From assembly GCA_948474755.1 (NCBI GenBank), contig CAOLHI010000931.1, forward strand, positions 1,062,001 through 1,126,000: 64,000 nt of DNA, written 5' to 3'. How positions within the stretch are numbered: the stretch's first letter is position 1; the number at the start of each line of letters is the position of its first letter. The translations under genes and the position numbers were made by a program. The notes beneath the pieces are model-generated. The model was not told the DNA's origin. It saw only the letters and a list, made by a program, of their open reading frames with translations, and ran no database searches. This document shows positions 36,140 through 46,164 of the stretch, piece after piece. The stretch comes from Ctenosaura bakeri (lineage: Eukaryota > Chordata > Lepidosauria > Squamata > Iguanidae).

Positions 36140-36590
36140 GGATTTCCTGTAGGACTATTTATTTGCCCTTTTGGCAGTCCAGGGTATCCACAGAACTCTC
36201 CTACAGCACCACATTTCAGATGAGTTGATCCTTTTTCTATCAGACTTCTTCACTGTCCAGCTTTCACAACCATACATAGAAACTGGAAACACGATGGCAT
36301 GGACAATCCTAACTTTAGCATTCAAAGATATATCTTGACACTTGAGGATTGTGTCTAGTTCCTTCATAGCTGCTTTTTTATCTTCTTCTGATTTCTTGAC
36401 TGTAGCCTTCACTTTGATTAATGATTGAGCCAAAGTATAGGAAGTCTTTCACTATCTCAATGTCTTCATTGTCTACTTTAAATTAGATAAATCATCTGTG
36501 CTTGTTATTTTTGTTTTCTTAGTGTTCAGCTGTAAACCTGAACACTGCATTTTCTTCCTTTGCTTTCTTCTGTAATCATTCCAAATCTTT

Positions 36591-36787
36591 GGCCATTTCT
36601 GCACTACACTGTTACAGTGCTATTATTCCACTTTCTACATCCTGTGAAATCCTGGGGTTTGCAGTTAAGGGAGACGCATTTAGAATTCTCAGTCAGAGAG
36701 CTTTTTGACCTCAGTAAACTACAAACCGCAGAATTCTACAGGATGTCGAAGGTGAAAGAATAGCACTATAACAGGGTGGAAATGGGC
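36591..36787. mobile_element. Palindromic MITE inserted in Bov-B
   Basis: 197 bp, ends GGCCATTTCTGCACTACACT and GGGTGGAAATGGGC, arms with CCTGGGGTTTGCAGTTAAGG and CTACAAACCGCAGAATTC. Flanked by the 3-bp duplication TTT (36588-36590 and 36788-36790). Confidence 0.87.
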
Positions 36788-38134
36788 TTTTATTATTTTC
36801 TGTTGGTAGTATGGTGCCAACTACATATCTTAAATTGTTGATGTTTCTCTTTCCAGTTTTCACATCACCTTCCTCAGAGTCTAATCCAACTGTGTATATT
36901 ATATGTTCAGTGTACAAATTAAACAGATACTGATGAAATGCAGCCTTCCCTGCCCCCCTTCCCAATTGGAAACTGTTTTGTTTCTCCATATTCTGTCCAA
37001 ACAGTAGACTCTTGTCCTGAGTATTAGTTATATATTAGGATAGTCAAATGCTGTGGTGCACCCATTACATTAATAGTCGTCCATAGTTTCTCACAATCTA
37101 CACAATCAAAAGCTTTGCTATAATCTATAAAGCACAGACTGATTTTCTTCTGAAATTGTTTGATATGCAATATGATTCCTTGTGCCTCTTCTTTTCCTGA
37201 AACCAGCTTGGACATCTGGCATTTCTCGCTCCATGGAAAAAGTCTTTGTTGGAGAATTTTGAGCATCACTTTGCTTGCATAAGAGATTAATGCAATGGTC
37301 CTATGGTCACTGCAAGCCCTGGTACCCCTTTTCTTAGGGACTGGAATATATATTGAGTGTTTCCAATCTATGGGCCATTCTTTTGTTTTCTGTATTTGTC
37401 GGCAAATATAAGTTAGAACCAGAGTAGATTCTGGCTCTGTAGACTGAAGCAGCTTCATTAGCATGCCATCTCTTCCTGGTGATTACTGTTCTGGTAATCT
37501 ATTCCTCCCAACTGCTCTGAGTTCAGCTTTCACTTCACTTTCTAAAATTGGTGGTTTGTCTTTATGTCATTCTTCCTTGAATGAATCTGTAAACCTTTTA
37601 TCTCTTTTATATAGTTCTTCTGTGTATTGTTTCCATCTCCTTTTTATTTCTACTTGGTCATGTCAACATGTTCTCCTGCTGGTCATATAGCATTCCCACT
37701 CTTGGTTTAAATTTCTCTTTGATTTCTGTTGTCACTTTCTATTTCTCTGCATTTATTATTACAGTAGTTTTCTTTGTCCCTGTGCACAAGTCATTGAACG
37801 GTTGCGTTCAGGGTTCTGAACCTACTTGTGTCTTTTTTTGCTTTTGCTTCTTTAACTGCTTGAACAGTTCCATCTGTCATTCAGTCAGGCTTTTCTTTCT
37901 TTTTAGCCGTAGATAGTGTCTTTCTTCTCTGACAGTGTCACTGGCTTCAGTCCAGAGTTCTTCTGGCTCCTGGTTAATTAGGCTTAAAATCTATTTTTTA
38001 CCTTATCATTAAATTGTACAGGAACAATGTACCTGAATTGTTCTTCAGGTTGTATTTTGGCTCAGTGATTGATTTGGTGTTATGTGCAACAATCTGCTCC
38101 TGCTCTTATTTTTTCAGAGAGAATGGGAAATTGT

Positions 38135-38855
38135 TCTTGTGGTATGCTTCAAGTCATTTCCAACCTACCGTGACCCTAAGGTGAACTTATCACAGGGTTT
38201 TCTTGGCAAGATTGATTCAGAGGGAGCTTGCCTTTGCCTTCCTCTGAGGCTGAGAGAGTGTGATTTCCTAAGGTCACTTAGTGGGTTTCCATAATTGAGT
38301 GGGGATTTGAACCCTGGTCTCCAGATTCGTTGGCCCTTTCCACACTGGGGTAATAAAACGTTGTAGCGCAACCTCTAACAGAGGTCGTCTACACTGTAAA
38401 ATGAATTGGGGCAGACTACTTTAGCGTAGTTCCACACCCCAATCCGCGCAGGAGCGACCGGAAGTGGTGGCACCGCGTGTTTTTTAAAAACCACATTTCA
38501 TGAGGTTTTTAAAAAGCACAGAGCGTGCAGCCCCATGCAACCCCGTCGTAGTGCCCGGTGTAGATTTGCAGGCACACGCAAGGACGTGCCTGCAGATCTG
38601 CCGGGGGCGGGCTTCTGGCTGGCGAGCTTCTCCGGTTGGTGGAGAGCCTCCGCCAGTCGTAAGCCACCATTTTGGATGCCGCAGGACGCCGAGGAGTGTG
38701 GAGCAGTGAACTCGCGCTGCCCCGCGTGGCGACAGACTTACCCGGTTGCCGGTAAGCTCCGTTTCAGCGCATTTTACCCCGTTTCTCGCTCCACGTGTGA
38801 AAAGGGCCATAGTCCAACATTCAAACCATTACGTTGTGATGGCTCCCTCCAGTTA
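38135..38855 (-). repeat. tRNA-like SINE in Bov-B, itself split by a GC-rich MITE
   Basis: Tail side 38135-38331 (GTATGCTTCAAGTCATTTCC; CTATGG-type body; GGATTTGAACCCTGGTCTCC). Head resumes 38809-38855 (TAGTCCAACATTCAAACCAT). The MITE at 38332 sits at the same SINE position as the MITE at 30878. Confidence 0.85.
38332..38808. mobile_element. GC-rich MITE, GGCC-CTTT end family
   Basis: 477 bp with ends GGCCCTTTCCACACTGGGG and CCACGTGTGAAAAGGGCC. The interior shares GCTTCTGGCTGGCGAGCTTC and AAGCCACCATTTTGG with the element at 60676. TTTTTAAAAACCACATTTC and ATGAGGTTTTTAAAAAGCAC form an internal inverted pair. No coding capacity; open frames are chance. Confidence 0.85.
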
Positions 38856-40382
38856 AGTAATCCACATGATTTGTATATCGACTATCAGATAATGCCCATG
38901 TATACAGTCACCTCTTTGGTTGCCTGAAGCATATGTTTGCAATTAACAAACTGTTGGTTTCACAAAATTCAGTCAGTTGCTGTCCCGCTTCATTTCTTGA
39001 TCCTAGGCCAAATTTTCCTGTAATTAGTTCTCCTCTGTTTCTACTTTTGTGTTCCAACTGCCTATCATTGCCAACATGTTCTGTTTTGATGTGTGATCAA
39101 TTTCATCCTAGACTGCAGCACAGGATCTTTCAGTTTTTTCTTTTGCCTCTGCCGTTGGAACATATACTTGGATTATGGTTATATTGATGGGTTTTTCCTG
39201 AAGGCTTATTGATTTGATTCAGTCAAACTTTGCACTATATCCTTTGACTGTTCTTGCTATATCTCTCCACACTATTAATGCTTCTTCACTTTTTAGATTT
39301 TCATTTCCTAAGTAAAACACTGTGCAGTTACCTGACTGAAAACATCTTGTTTCTGTCCACTTTAGCTCATTCACCCCAAGTACTGCAATGTTTATATGCT
39401 CTATATCTTGTTTTACTATGTTTAGCTCTCCCGATTCATGAGTCCCACATTCCAGAACTTTCCTTTCACCTCTGAGCATGTCAAGAGCTGACATTGCATC
39501 ATTAGCCACAGCATTACTCATATTTGTCCTCTGCTGTACCCCAGTAGCTCACTGAGTGCCATTTGACCTGGGAGTGTCATCTTCTGGCACTATCTCTTTT
39601 CATTTTGGACTGTTTCATCATAGGGTTTTCAAAGTAGAAGGCTTCATGGTAATGTACCATTACTTTATTCTGTGCAGTACTAACAAATGTTCTCTACGGT
39701 GCCACTGCAATTGTCTCTGAGAAATCCTTCAGTTGTGTCTCACATACACACCCCACTACTGCTGCCGCCGGTTAACTGTTGGTGCATTTAGTCTGGCTTC
39801 ACAGCGAGACAGCCTGTCTGACATGGGACACCCTACCAGCAGCACTGCTGCTGTCAGCATAGCCTTTTGCCTCACAGAAGCACACAATCCCACCACCACA
39901 GAAAGGTATTGCCATAGTGGGTACAGTTACACTACAGCACCCATTTTTTTTTTATCATCAAGCAGTTATCCTGTTCCTTCCACTGCTAAGGTTGATAGTC
40001 AAAATTTCGGCAGGTGAAACCTCTTTAATGTCTTATATTTATTCTGGAAAAATTAGTCTGTGAGTTCCTGTCTGCCATGAATCTGTAAAGGCCACAAGAT
40101 TCCTGTTGCAAGAAGGTTAGCAATCATAAAAGCTGGACTCCTTTTTGCTACTGTGGCTTTTGTCTGCCCTCATGCTCACAGAAACTCTCTACTGCCTTCT
40201 TTTTTCAACACTATTCACATCCTGTGGCTCTTCTTTCTATATAGAAATAAATAAAACTTCCTTCTCCTTCCTAATTTTGCTCTGCTTGTTTAAACCCCTT
40301 CTCCTCAAATACACAGAACTTTGTATCAGACAGTTAATTCACACAAGGTCAGGAACATTCAGTTTTGTAACCTGACATTTGT

Positions 40383-40413
40383 TTTTTGTTGTTGTTGTTG
40401 TTGTTGTTGTTTT
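40383..40413. repeat. (TTG)n microsatellite
   Basis: About eight TTG units followed by a T-run. Confidence 0.9.
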
Positions 40414-40620
40414 TTAAAGTCATCCAACATCTCTGTAATACTTAGTTCATCCTTCTCTCTCTCTTCCAGTGTTCTTTCTTCTTCCTAGTCATTTGCCACT
40501 ACAACGTGGCTCATGTTGATTTTGTTTAAAGCAACATTTAATGCCACAGCTTTTAGCTCAACTTTTACTGTTATACCTCAACATGGTTTTTGCTTTGTTA
40601 TGTCATCAACTGTTAGCTTC

Positions 40621-41008
40621 TACAGTCATCCTTCCACATTCACTAAGGTTAGGGGCACAGGACCCCGTGAAAGTGGAAAAACCATGAATAACTCTAGGCC
40701 CTCCCAAACCATATTTAACACATACACACAAAATAGGATCACCATATTCAACTCATCATAGGTTCCTTTGAGGCATCAGGGTTCCTTCACAAGGCAGAAG
40801 TGGGTGGCTGGGGGGCTTACTGCCACCTCCACTGCTGCCCCACACCATTTTTAACAGGAACTTACTAGCCTCGTTCGCAGTTTCAGTCTCACAAGCCTTG
40901 TAGTCCCTGTTAAAAATGGCATAGGGAGGCAGCAGAGGTGACAGCAAATAATCTGTGAATAATCAAATCCACAAAAGTGAAACATGCAACTGTGGAAGGC
41001 TTACTGTA
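40621..41008. mobile_element. Palindromic non-autonomous DNA element (TACAGTC-end family)
   Basis: 388 bp. Ends TACAGTCATCCTTCCACATT and ACTGTGGAAGGCTTACTGTA. Internal inverted blocks CATTTTTAACAGGAAC and CCCTGTTAAAAATGG. Flanks TTAGCTTC and CCTGCTTC share 5 of 8 bases, possibly a worn 8-bp duplication of hAT type. The interior is an inverted-orientation sibling of 41672. Confidence 0.75.
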
Positions 41009-41289
41009 CCTGCTTCACCCAGTGACAAAGCAAGGTCTGTTTTCTATATGTGCACACACACCACCTCCAACCTATTCCTAACTGACCTGCATTAGCACCC
41101 TACATTTGTTATTGATTCAGCTTTGCTCCTTGCCTTTCTTCCTTATGTTTCTGCACAGTCATAGCTTGGCTACATAGGAGCACAGATTAATTACTCAGGA
41201 TTTGCAAAATACATTAAGTGAATTACATCCACAGTTAGACAGTGACAGATAAATTCAGTCATCCATCAGTTGTGTTATAAGGAGAAAAT

Positions 41290-41360
41290 TACGAGTGAGA
41301 TTCTCGAGCCACGAAATGATAAAAGCAACAAAAACAACAACAGGGAACATCCTGATAAAT
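41290..41360 (+). repeat. 71-bp segment, first copy of an exact direct duplicate
   Basis: Begins TACGAGTGAGATTCTCGAGC and ends CAGGGAACATCCTGATAAAT. Identical base for base to 41932-42002; flanks differ. It lies in otherwise unannotated intron and is taken as the donor. Confidence 0.95.
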
Positions 41361-41671
41361 TAAGTTAAATTCAACAGGATGAGAAAAGCAAATAGAGCCT
41401 AGGCATTTCCGGCTCTTGACAGATGGATCAAGATCTGAATACCTCCTGTTGTCAAGGTAACAGGATAATTTGACAAGATAGTTTTTTGGTGGGGGGAGTG
41501 TCACTTAGGACTCAGTGCTAGATATTGTTGCAACTGCACATACTCTTAAAAGAGGGGAGAACTGAGGTTTTATTGAATTTATTCAATTTAATTTATTTGG
41601 GTCAATTGACTGCAGTTCAACTGGACTTCATATAGAAGCAGAGCTTCTTTGGAAACCTGAGGTTTTATAAG

Positions 41672-42103
41672 TATACAGTCAGCCCTCCACATTTGTGGGT
41701 TTCACTTTTGTGGATTTGATTATTCACAGATCATTTACTGTTACCTCTGCTGCCTCCCTGTGCCATTTTTAGTAGGGACTGCAAGCCTTGTGAAGCTGAG
41801 AAACTGCAAGCAAGGCTTGAAAGTCCCTATTAAAAATGCTGTAGGGCAGCAGTGGAGGTGGCAGTAAGCCTTACCAGCCACCCACTTGTGAAGGAACTCT
41901 AATGCCTCAGAGGAATCCATGGTGGGTTGAATACGAGTGAGATTCTCGAGCCACGAAATGATAAAAGCAACAAAAACAACAACAGGGAACATCCTGATAA
42001 ATACTTCTTTTGTTAAATATTGTTTGGGAGGGCCTATTCACGTTTTTTTCACTTTTACGGGGTCCTGTGTTCCTAACCCTATTGAATGTGGAGGGTGACT
42101 ATA
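41672..42103. mobile_element. Palindromic non-autonomous DNA element carrying an inserted 71-bp copy
   Basis: 432 bp. Ends TATACAGTCAGCCCTCCACA and TGTGGAGGGTGACTATA. Flanks TTTATAAG (41664-41671) and TTTATATG (42104-42111) match at 7 of 8, supporting a hAT-type duplication. Interior arms CCATTTTTAGTAGGGACTGC and GTCCCTATTAAAAATGC. It is interrupted at 41932-42002 by the 71-bp duplicate. Confidence 0.8.
41932..42002 (+). repeat. 71-bp segment, second copy of an exact direct duplicate
   Basis: No mismatch to 41290-41360. It replaces about 24 bases of the transposon interior, judged against the sibling element at 40621, leaving no target duplication. Confidence 0.95.
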
Positions 42104-42111
42104 TTTATATG

Positions 42112-44166
42112 ACTGCCACAAACTATTGTGAAAGCTTCCAAAGATTTTGTTTATTTTGTTTGTTTAACATATTTTCAGGCATTTAAAAAAACCATAATCA
42201 ACCTTTCTCACCAGAAAAAATATATGGAAAAGGGAAAAGCCATTTTCATTTCCTGAAAATATTTGGGAAGTGATTGGCAAATACTTTGGATCAGAGTAAG
42301 AAAGGGGACTTAAAAGGAAGCAATCAGGACATACATCATATCAAAGGCCTGGACCGGTCTAGTTATAATCACAGGGAATCTACAGAGGCAGGACTGTCTT
42401 CATCTCGATTGTGTATACTAGGCAGGCTCTTGTGTGTGGCCAGCTGACTTTATCTTCTTTCTTTTTTTTTTTTAGAATTGGCCCGTCTGCAACTCTTTTC
42501 CCCAGGAATCTAATACATATCAACATATGACTAGCAGAGCAGACATGCTGGGAAGAAGAATGGAAATAGCTCCTCAGGTTAGGTAAAGGGTTAGGCCTGA
42601 AGTCTCTACCCACATTTTCTATCATGATCACATTTTTTACAGCAGACAATCATGCTGTCCCATGTCCACAATAGGTTGGATTTTTTAAAAAAACAAAATA
42701 CCCTGAACTTCACATGCATTTCCATGCATTTTTGTCTGCATGAACATGCAATTTCCCCTAACCTACAACATTTTTCAAGTACTTTCCCGTACTATATGGC
42801 TTTTGCATGCAATTTTATACATTTTGGGATTGAAAAAAAAGTATTACAAAATGCAGAGAGGTATGAAAACAGAAGGATAAGTGTGTTGTAGTACAGATTT
42901 TGGCTTGGAAAATATCTGTTAGATCAGTTTGCCTTATGTGAAGCAAACTAATTTTGTCCCTATCCACTGAGAGAAACAAAGAAGAACAGTGAGGCTACAA
43001 ACTTAGGAGAAGGCTGACTTTGTTCAAAATGTTTTGTGTCCAACAATCCAATTGCCTCCAAACACATAGTTTTATTTGATTTTCCTGTAAGCTTTCTTGA
43101 AAAAGCTGAAAAGAATGTAAACCATGTGGGCCATCTCATTATTCTGGAAGGTCAAAGAAACCTTCCTGTTGCCGCATTGACATATGCTAATAAAGCGGAT
43201 TGCATTGAATGGATGGAGATGGAGAACAGATGAGAAACTGTCAAAGGACAGTTAAATATGTGGAATAGTGTCGAGAGACAAAGGGGAGGAGCAACAGGTT
43301 GAGCCGAAAGACATTGAGTAGTAGGGTTCTCTGAAATGACAGGCATCCAATATGATCCAAGGACTGTCAAAAATAGCAACAAACAAAAGGCGGACTGCAG
43401 CTGCCAGCATTTCCTCACCACTGGCTTTGCTGGCTAGGACTGCTTGGAGCTGTGGTGCAGCAATAGCTGGAAGGTTACACATTCTCCATCCCTGGCTTCA
43501 AATAAAGAATGTCTGTCAGTCCCTGGTTGTTCACAGGAAAACAGGGAGGGGTAACCTGATGCCATCCAGATGTGTTGCTCTATAACTCCCATCATGTCTG
43601 CCCAGAAGCTGTGGAATTTCTAGTCCAAAATACAGAGAGGGCATCATGCCTATTTCTGCTAACCCAATATTTCATACAAGTGCATGTGAATCATGCCCAC
43701 AATTCTCCACTGCCCTGAATGACCCAGAGTTTATCTGCTCTTTTTTTTCCTGTCATATACCATTGTGTCTCCAAAGTAACTTCTAATTCACTTACAAACG
43801 GAGTTACATGAGATACATTTTTAGAACTGCTGTCCAATGATGGAAGCTGCCCACAAGGAAGGCAAATGCATTAGAAACATAATAGCAAGTCTTCCTCTGT
43901 CTGTTTTGATTAACGATTTGTTCCTTTTTGGGGAGAAGGCTGAGATGGATTGAAATGTTCATTAAAAAGAGCACACTGCTGTTACACTCTACATAGAGGG
44001 AGAACAATTACAAGAGCCTGGTCAAGAGATGCAGAGGAGCCAGTTAAATAGGCTTTAAGTAAAGATGCAAAGTGTCCCACTTATTCTCCTGATTCTACAG
44101 AGTCAGAAATAATGAGCTAGTATCAATGTGAAGGGGATAAAAAGGAAGGAAAGGGATTCAACTTAC
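42112..44166. other. Intronic DNA, mostly unannotated
   Basis: No exon recognised. 42650-42965 may be a degraded hAT-like element (ends near ATTTTGTCCCTATCCACTG). 43555-43610 has TGCCATCCAGATGTGTTG with CTCCCATCATG, part of a common reptile palindromic repeat also seen at 62288. Confidence 0.45.
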
Positions 44167-44264
44167 TAGGAACTCGGTTAATGGCTCTCAAAGGCCGAAG
44201 TACCCTGACAGTTCGAACAGCTGAGAAACTGACATTCTGCAAGTCCAGCGAGTATTCCAGCATG
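44167..44264 (-). CDS. CACNA1G: CACNA1G exon: IS3-S4 linker and IS4 voltage sensor
   Basis: 98-bp internal exon. It begins with one base completing a Gly codon, then reads [17 protein letters not shown] and [14 protein letters not shown], and ends one base into a Ser codon. The second half is the domain I S4 helix, with arginines at every third or fourth position ([14 protein letters not shown]). These are the gating charges that move on depolarisation. The splice acceptor is TTTCTTTCAG and the donor is GTAAGT on the minus strand. The LDLQNVSF stretch favours Cav3.1 over Cav3.2, where the linker reads differently. The exon is too short for ordinary ORF detection and was found by reading the reverse strand. 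The upstream exon (IS1-IS3) was not found to the right. Confidence 0.95.
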
Positions 44265-44722
44265 CTGAAAGAAAAAAAAAAATCCACAAACAAAAGAAAC
44301 ACATCAGAGTTCTGCAGGGAACTAGTTAGATGAAGAATCTGAAGTCAAACATCTTACACAAGGCACCAAGAGAGGAGCTCCCTAGCTGGACTTCTGCCCA
44401 TGAAGGAAGGGTCCTGTAGGAATTAATTATCAGTTATTTGCATATCAGAATAAAATTCTAACAGAAAAAGCTATTCTATAAAGACTCCTTCCCCTGCAAC
44501 CATAGGCTGTCCTTTTGTACAAAAGTTTCTGGGGATGAAAAAGTTTCCACTTATAATTTTACTGTTCAAGAATGGGAACAACCACAGAGGAACTTGTCCA
44601 CACAGCATATAAATAATATAAGATTGGATCCAGACTTAGTCACCCTTAGAGCAGAACCACTGGAACTTAAATGGACTTGAATAAGTTGTCATGAAAAACT
44701 TAAGCCCTTTTGATTTCAACTG
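44265..44722. other. Intronic DNA upstream of the S4 exon
   Basis: Nothing recognised; no IS3 exon here. Confidence 0.55.
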
Positions 44723-45135
44723 GGCCCTTTCTTCACCTTACCTTTCCCCGAAGTTGTCCCAGGAATCCCAGCAGTGGCTCTGTTGAGAGGGGAGCATGAC
44801 AGGAGCGCTTCCTCCACAGCGGCTGGTTACCTATGGAAGGAAGTGTAATGGCCATACCTCTCCCTTCCTCAACACAGCAGGGTACTTTCCCAGCCTGCGC
44901 TAGGGCAGGAAGTGAACCCATTGCACTTCTGTGGCTTCCACAGGACAGGTAAGCCCAGGATGGTAGAGTGATTGCAAGTCACTGATGGGGACAACTTGTT
45001 AATGATTTAATCCATGATTGCACTGCCTGGAGATGGGAGAAGGACAGGACTGCGACAATGTCATGCAGAAGTGTCGTTGCAGTCCTGTCCTTCTCCCGTC
45101 CCCATTGTGGGATTGAAGGGTGCTGCGGAAGGGCC
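44723..45135. mobile_element. MITE, first of a tandem pair
   Basis: 413 bp, ends GGCCCTTTCTTCACCTTACC and GGTGCTGCGGAAGGGCC. Landmarks: CCAGCAGTGGCTCTGTTGAG, CACAGGACAGGTAAGC, and an inner hairpin pair GAGAAGGACAGGACTGCGAC and GTTGCAGTCCTGTCCTTCTC. Flanks CTG/CAG give no clear duplication. Confidence 0.85.
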
Positions 45136-45159
45136 CAGGTGTATTCTAAGTGTGACTGA

Positions 45160-45577
45160 GGCCCTTTCTGCAGTTTACCTTCTTGTGGCATTTTCTGGTT
45201 GGGATTCCGGCAGTGGCTCTGCTGGACAGGGAGTATGATGGGAACATTCCTCTCTGCACTGGCTGGCTCCCTGCCCAAAGGAAGTGTGATGGCCATGCCT
45301 CTTCCTTCTGCAGTGTAGCTGAGTACCTTCCCAGGCTGCATTGGGGCAGGAAGCACAGCCATCACACTTCTGGAGCTCCCACAGGACAGGTAAGTGCAGG
45401 ATGGTGGTGTGACCGTGGGTCACTGAGAGAGAAAACCTGTCAATGATTTAACCCACTATCACACCTCCTGTGGACAGGAGAAGGATGGGACCATGATGAT
45501 GCCATGCAGAAGTGTTGTCACAGTCCTGTCCTTCTCCCATCTCCATGCCGAGACGGGAGGCTCCTGTAGAAAGGGCC
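45160..45577. mobile_element. MITE, second of a tandem pair
   Basis: 418 bp, same orientation and same landmarks as the first copy (CGGCAGTGGCTCTGCTGGAC, CACAGGACAGGTAAGTGC, CACAGTCCTGTCCTTCTCCC). Ends GGCCCTTTCTGCAG and CTGTAGAAAGGGCC. A perfect 3-bp duplication TGA flanks it (45157-45159, 45578-45580). Only 24 bp lies between the two copies. Confidence 0.87.
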
Positions 45578-45879
45578 TGAGTCTGGACCCAACCCAATGT
45601 TTTAAGATTTAAGGATTTGTCCCATGGTTTCAAGACACACAAGCTGATGAAAGAACAGGATGTGCACACAAAGAACACGATGTGCACAGAAACCAAGTCT
45701 GAGTTTATGGGACCATGTTTGATCAAATTATTGGCATAAATATGAATCATCTCTCAAAATCATTTTTGCACATAAAGTACCCATCAGAACCACTGTAAAA
45801 GGGAGAAAAAGAGACATCTTGCTGATGGCAAAATGCTGTGGCAGTCTTTCACTAGTCAATTTGCATTAATTGGCACCTC

Positions 45880-46040
45880 AGTCCTCTCACCTCCATCCAA
45901 ACTTCCACTGCCAAAACCATTGAATTCTCTCTCATCATTCAAACCATATCCCTCAGCCTTCCTCTGACATTTTCAAGGGCTCCCTATCTCTTGTTTTTAT
46001 CTTTGAAACTATCCACAGCTTTCCACAGGACCTTTTAGCC
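45880..46040 (+). repeat. Possible L2-like LINE fragment
   Basis: GGGCTCCCTATCTCTTGTTT and TTGAAACTATCCACAGCTTT recall the LHWLPI..FKALHGL coding region of L2-type LINEs, with many changes. Confidence 0.35.
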
Positions 46041-46164
46041 TTGGAGGAGTATTAGATGTGCCCACATTTGTAAAAAAAGAAGCTATTATAACCTAAAGTC
46101 CTGGAACGATCTGACACTCAGCATAGCAGAAAAAAAGAGAAAAGGTGCCACGTATGTATATGAT

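Larger units (their letters stand above)
35606..40015 (-). mobile_element. Bov-B (RTE-type) LINE, nearly full length, inactive
   Basis: On the minus strand the domains come in the right order. Endonuclease N-terminus at 39521-39219 (LNIVKQDIEHINIAVLGVNE, then LKW). Reverse transcriptase at 37464-37024 (WKHSIYIPVPKKRGTRACSD, HRTIALISYASKVMLKILQ, LCFIDYSKAFDCVDCEKLW). Then 36990-36800 (LFNLYTEHIIYTVG, NINNLRYV, where the catalytic YADD is degraded to YVVG). C-terminus at 36433-36155 (LNAKVRIVHAIVFPVSMYGC, ESWTVKKSDRKRINSSEMW) and 35922-35623 (SLEKTIMFAKVG, WMDSIKETTALSLQELSR). The 3' end is GACTTGATGGCAGTTAACAA. Removing three inserts (about 0.23, 0.2 and 0.72 kb) leaves about 3.26 kb, close to a complete Bov-B. 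The 5' limit near 40015 is approximate. Confidence 0.85.
14224..44264 (-). other. CACNA1G: CACNA1G gene, internal portion (six exons, five complete introns)
   Basis: Transcribed right to left. Exons in transcript order are 44264-44167, 33717-33558, 27842-27551, 26797-26705, 19226-18437 and 14585-14224. Their lengths (98, 160, 292, 93, 790, 362) and phases join without a frame break into about 598 codons. Complete introns are about 10.4, 5.7, 0.75, 7.5 and 3.9 kb. I read the flanks for exons encoding IS1-S3 (right) and IIS2-S6 (left) and found none. The product would be the pore-forming subunit of the low-voltage-activated T-type calcium channel in the plasma membrane. The 1G paralogue is preferred over 1H and 1I because of [11 protein letters not shown] after IS3, [20 protein letters not shown] in the pore loop and the [19 protein letters not shown] tract in the linker (compared from memory of the family). 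Confidence 0.95.
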
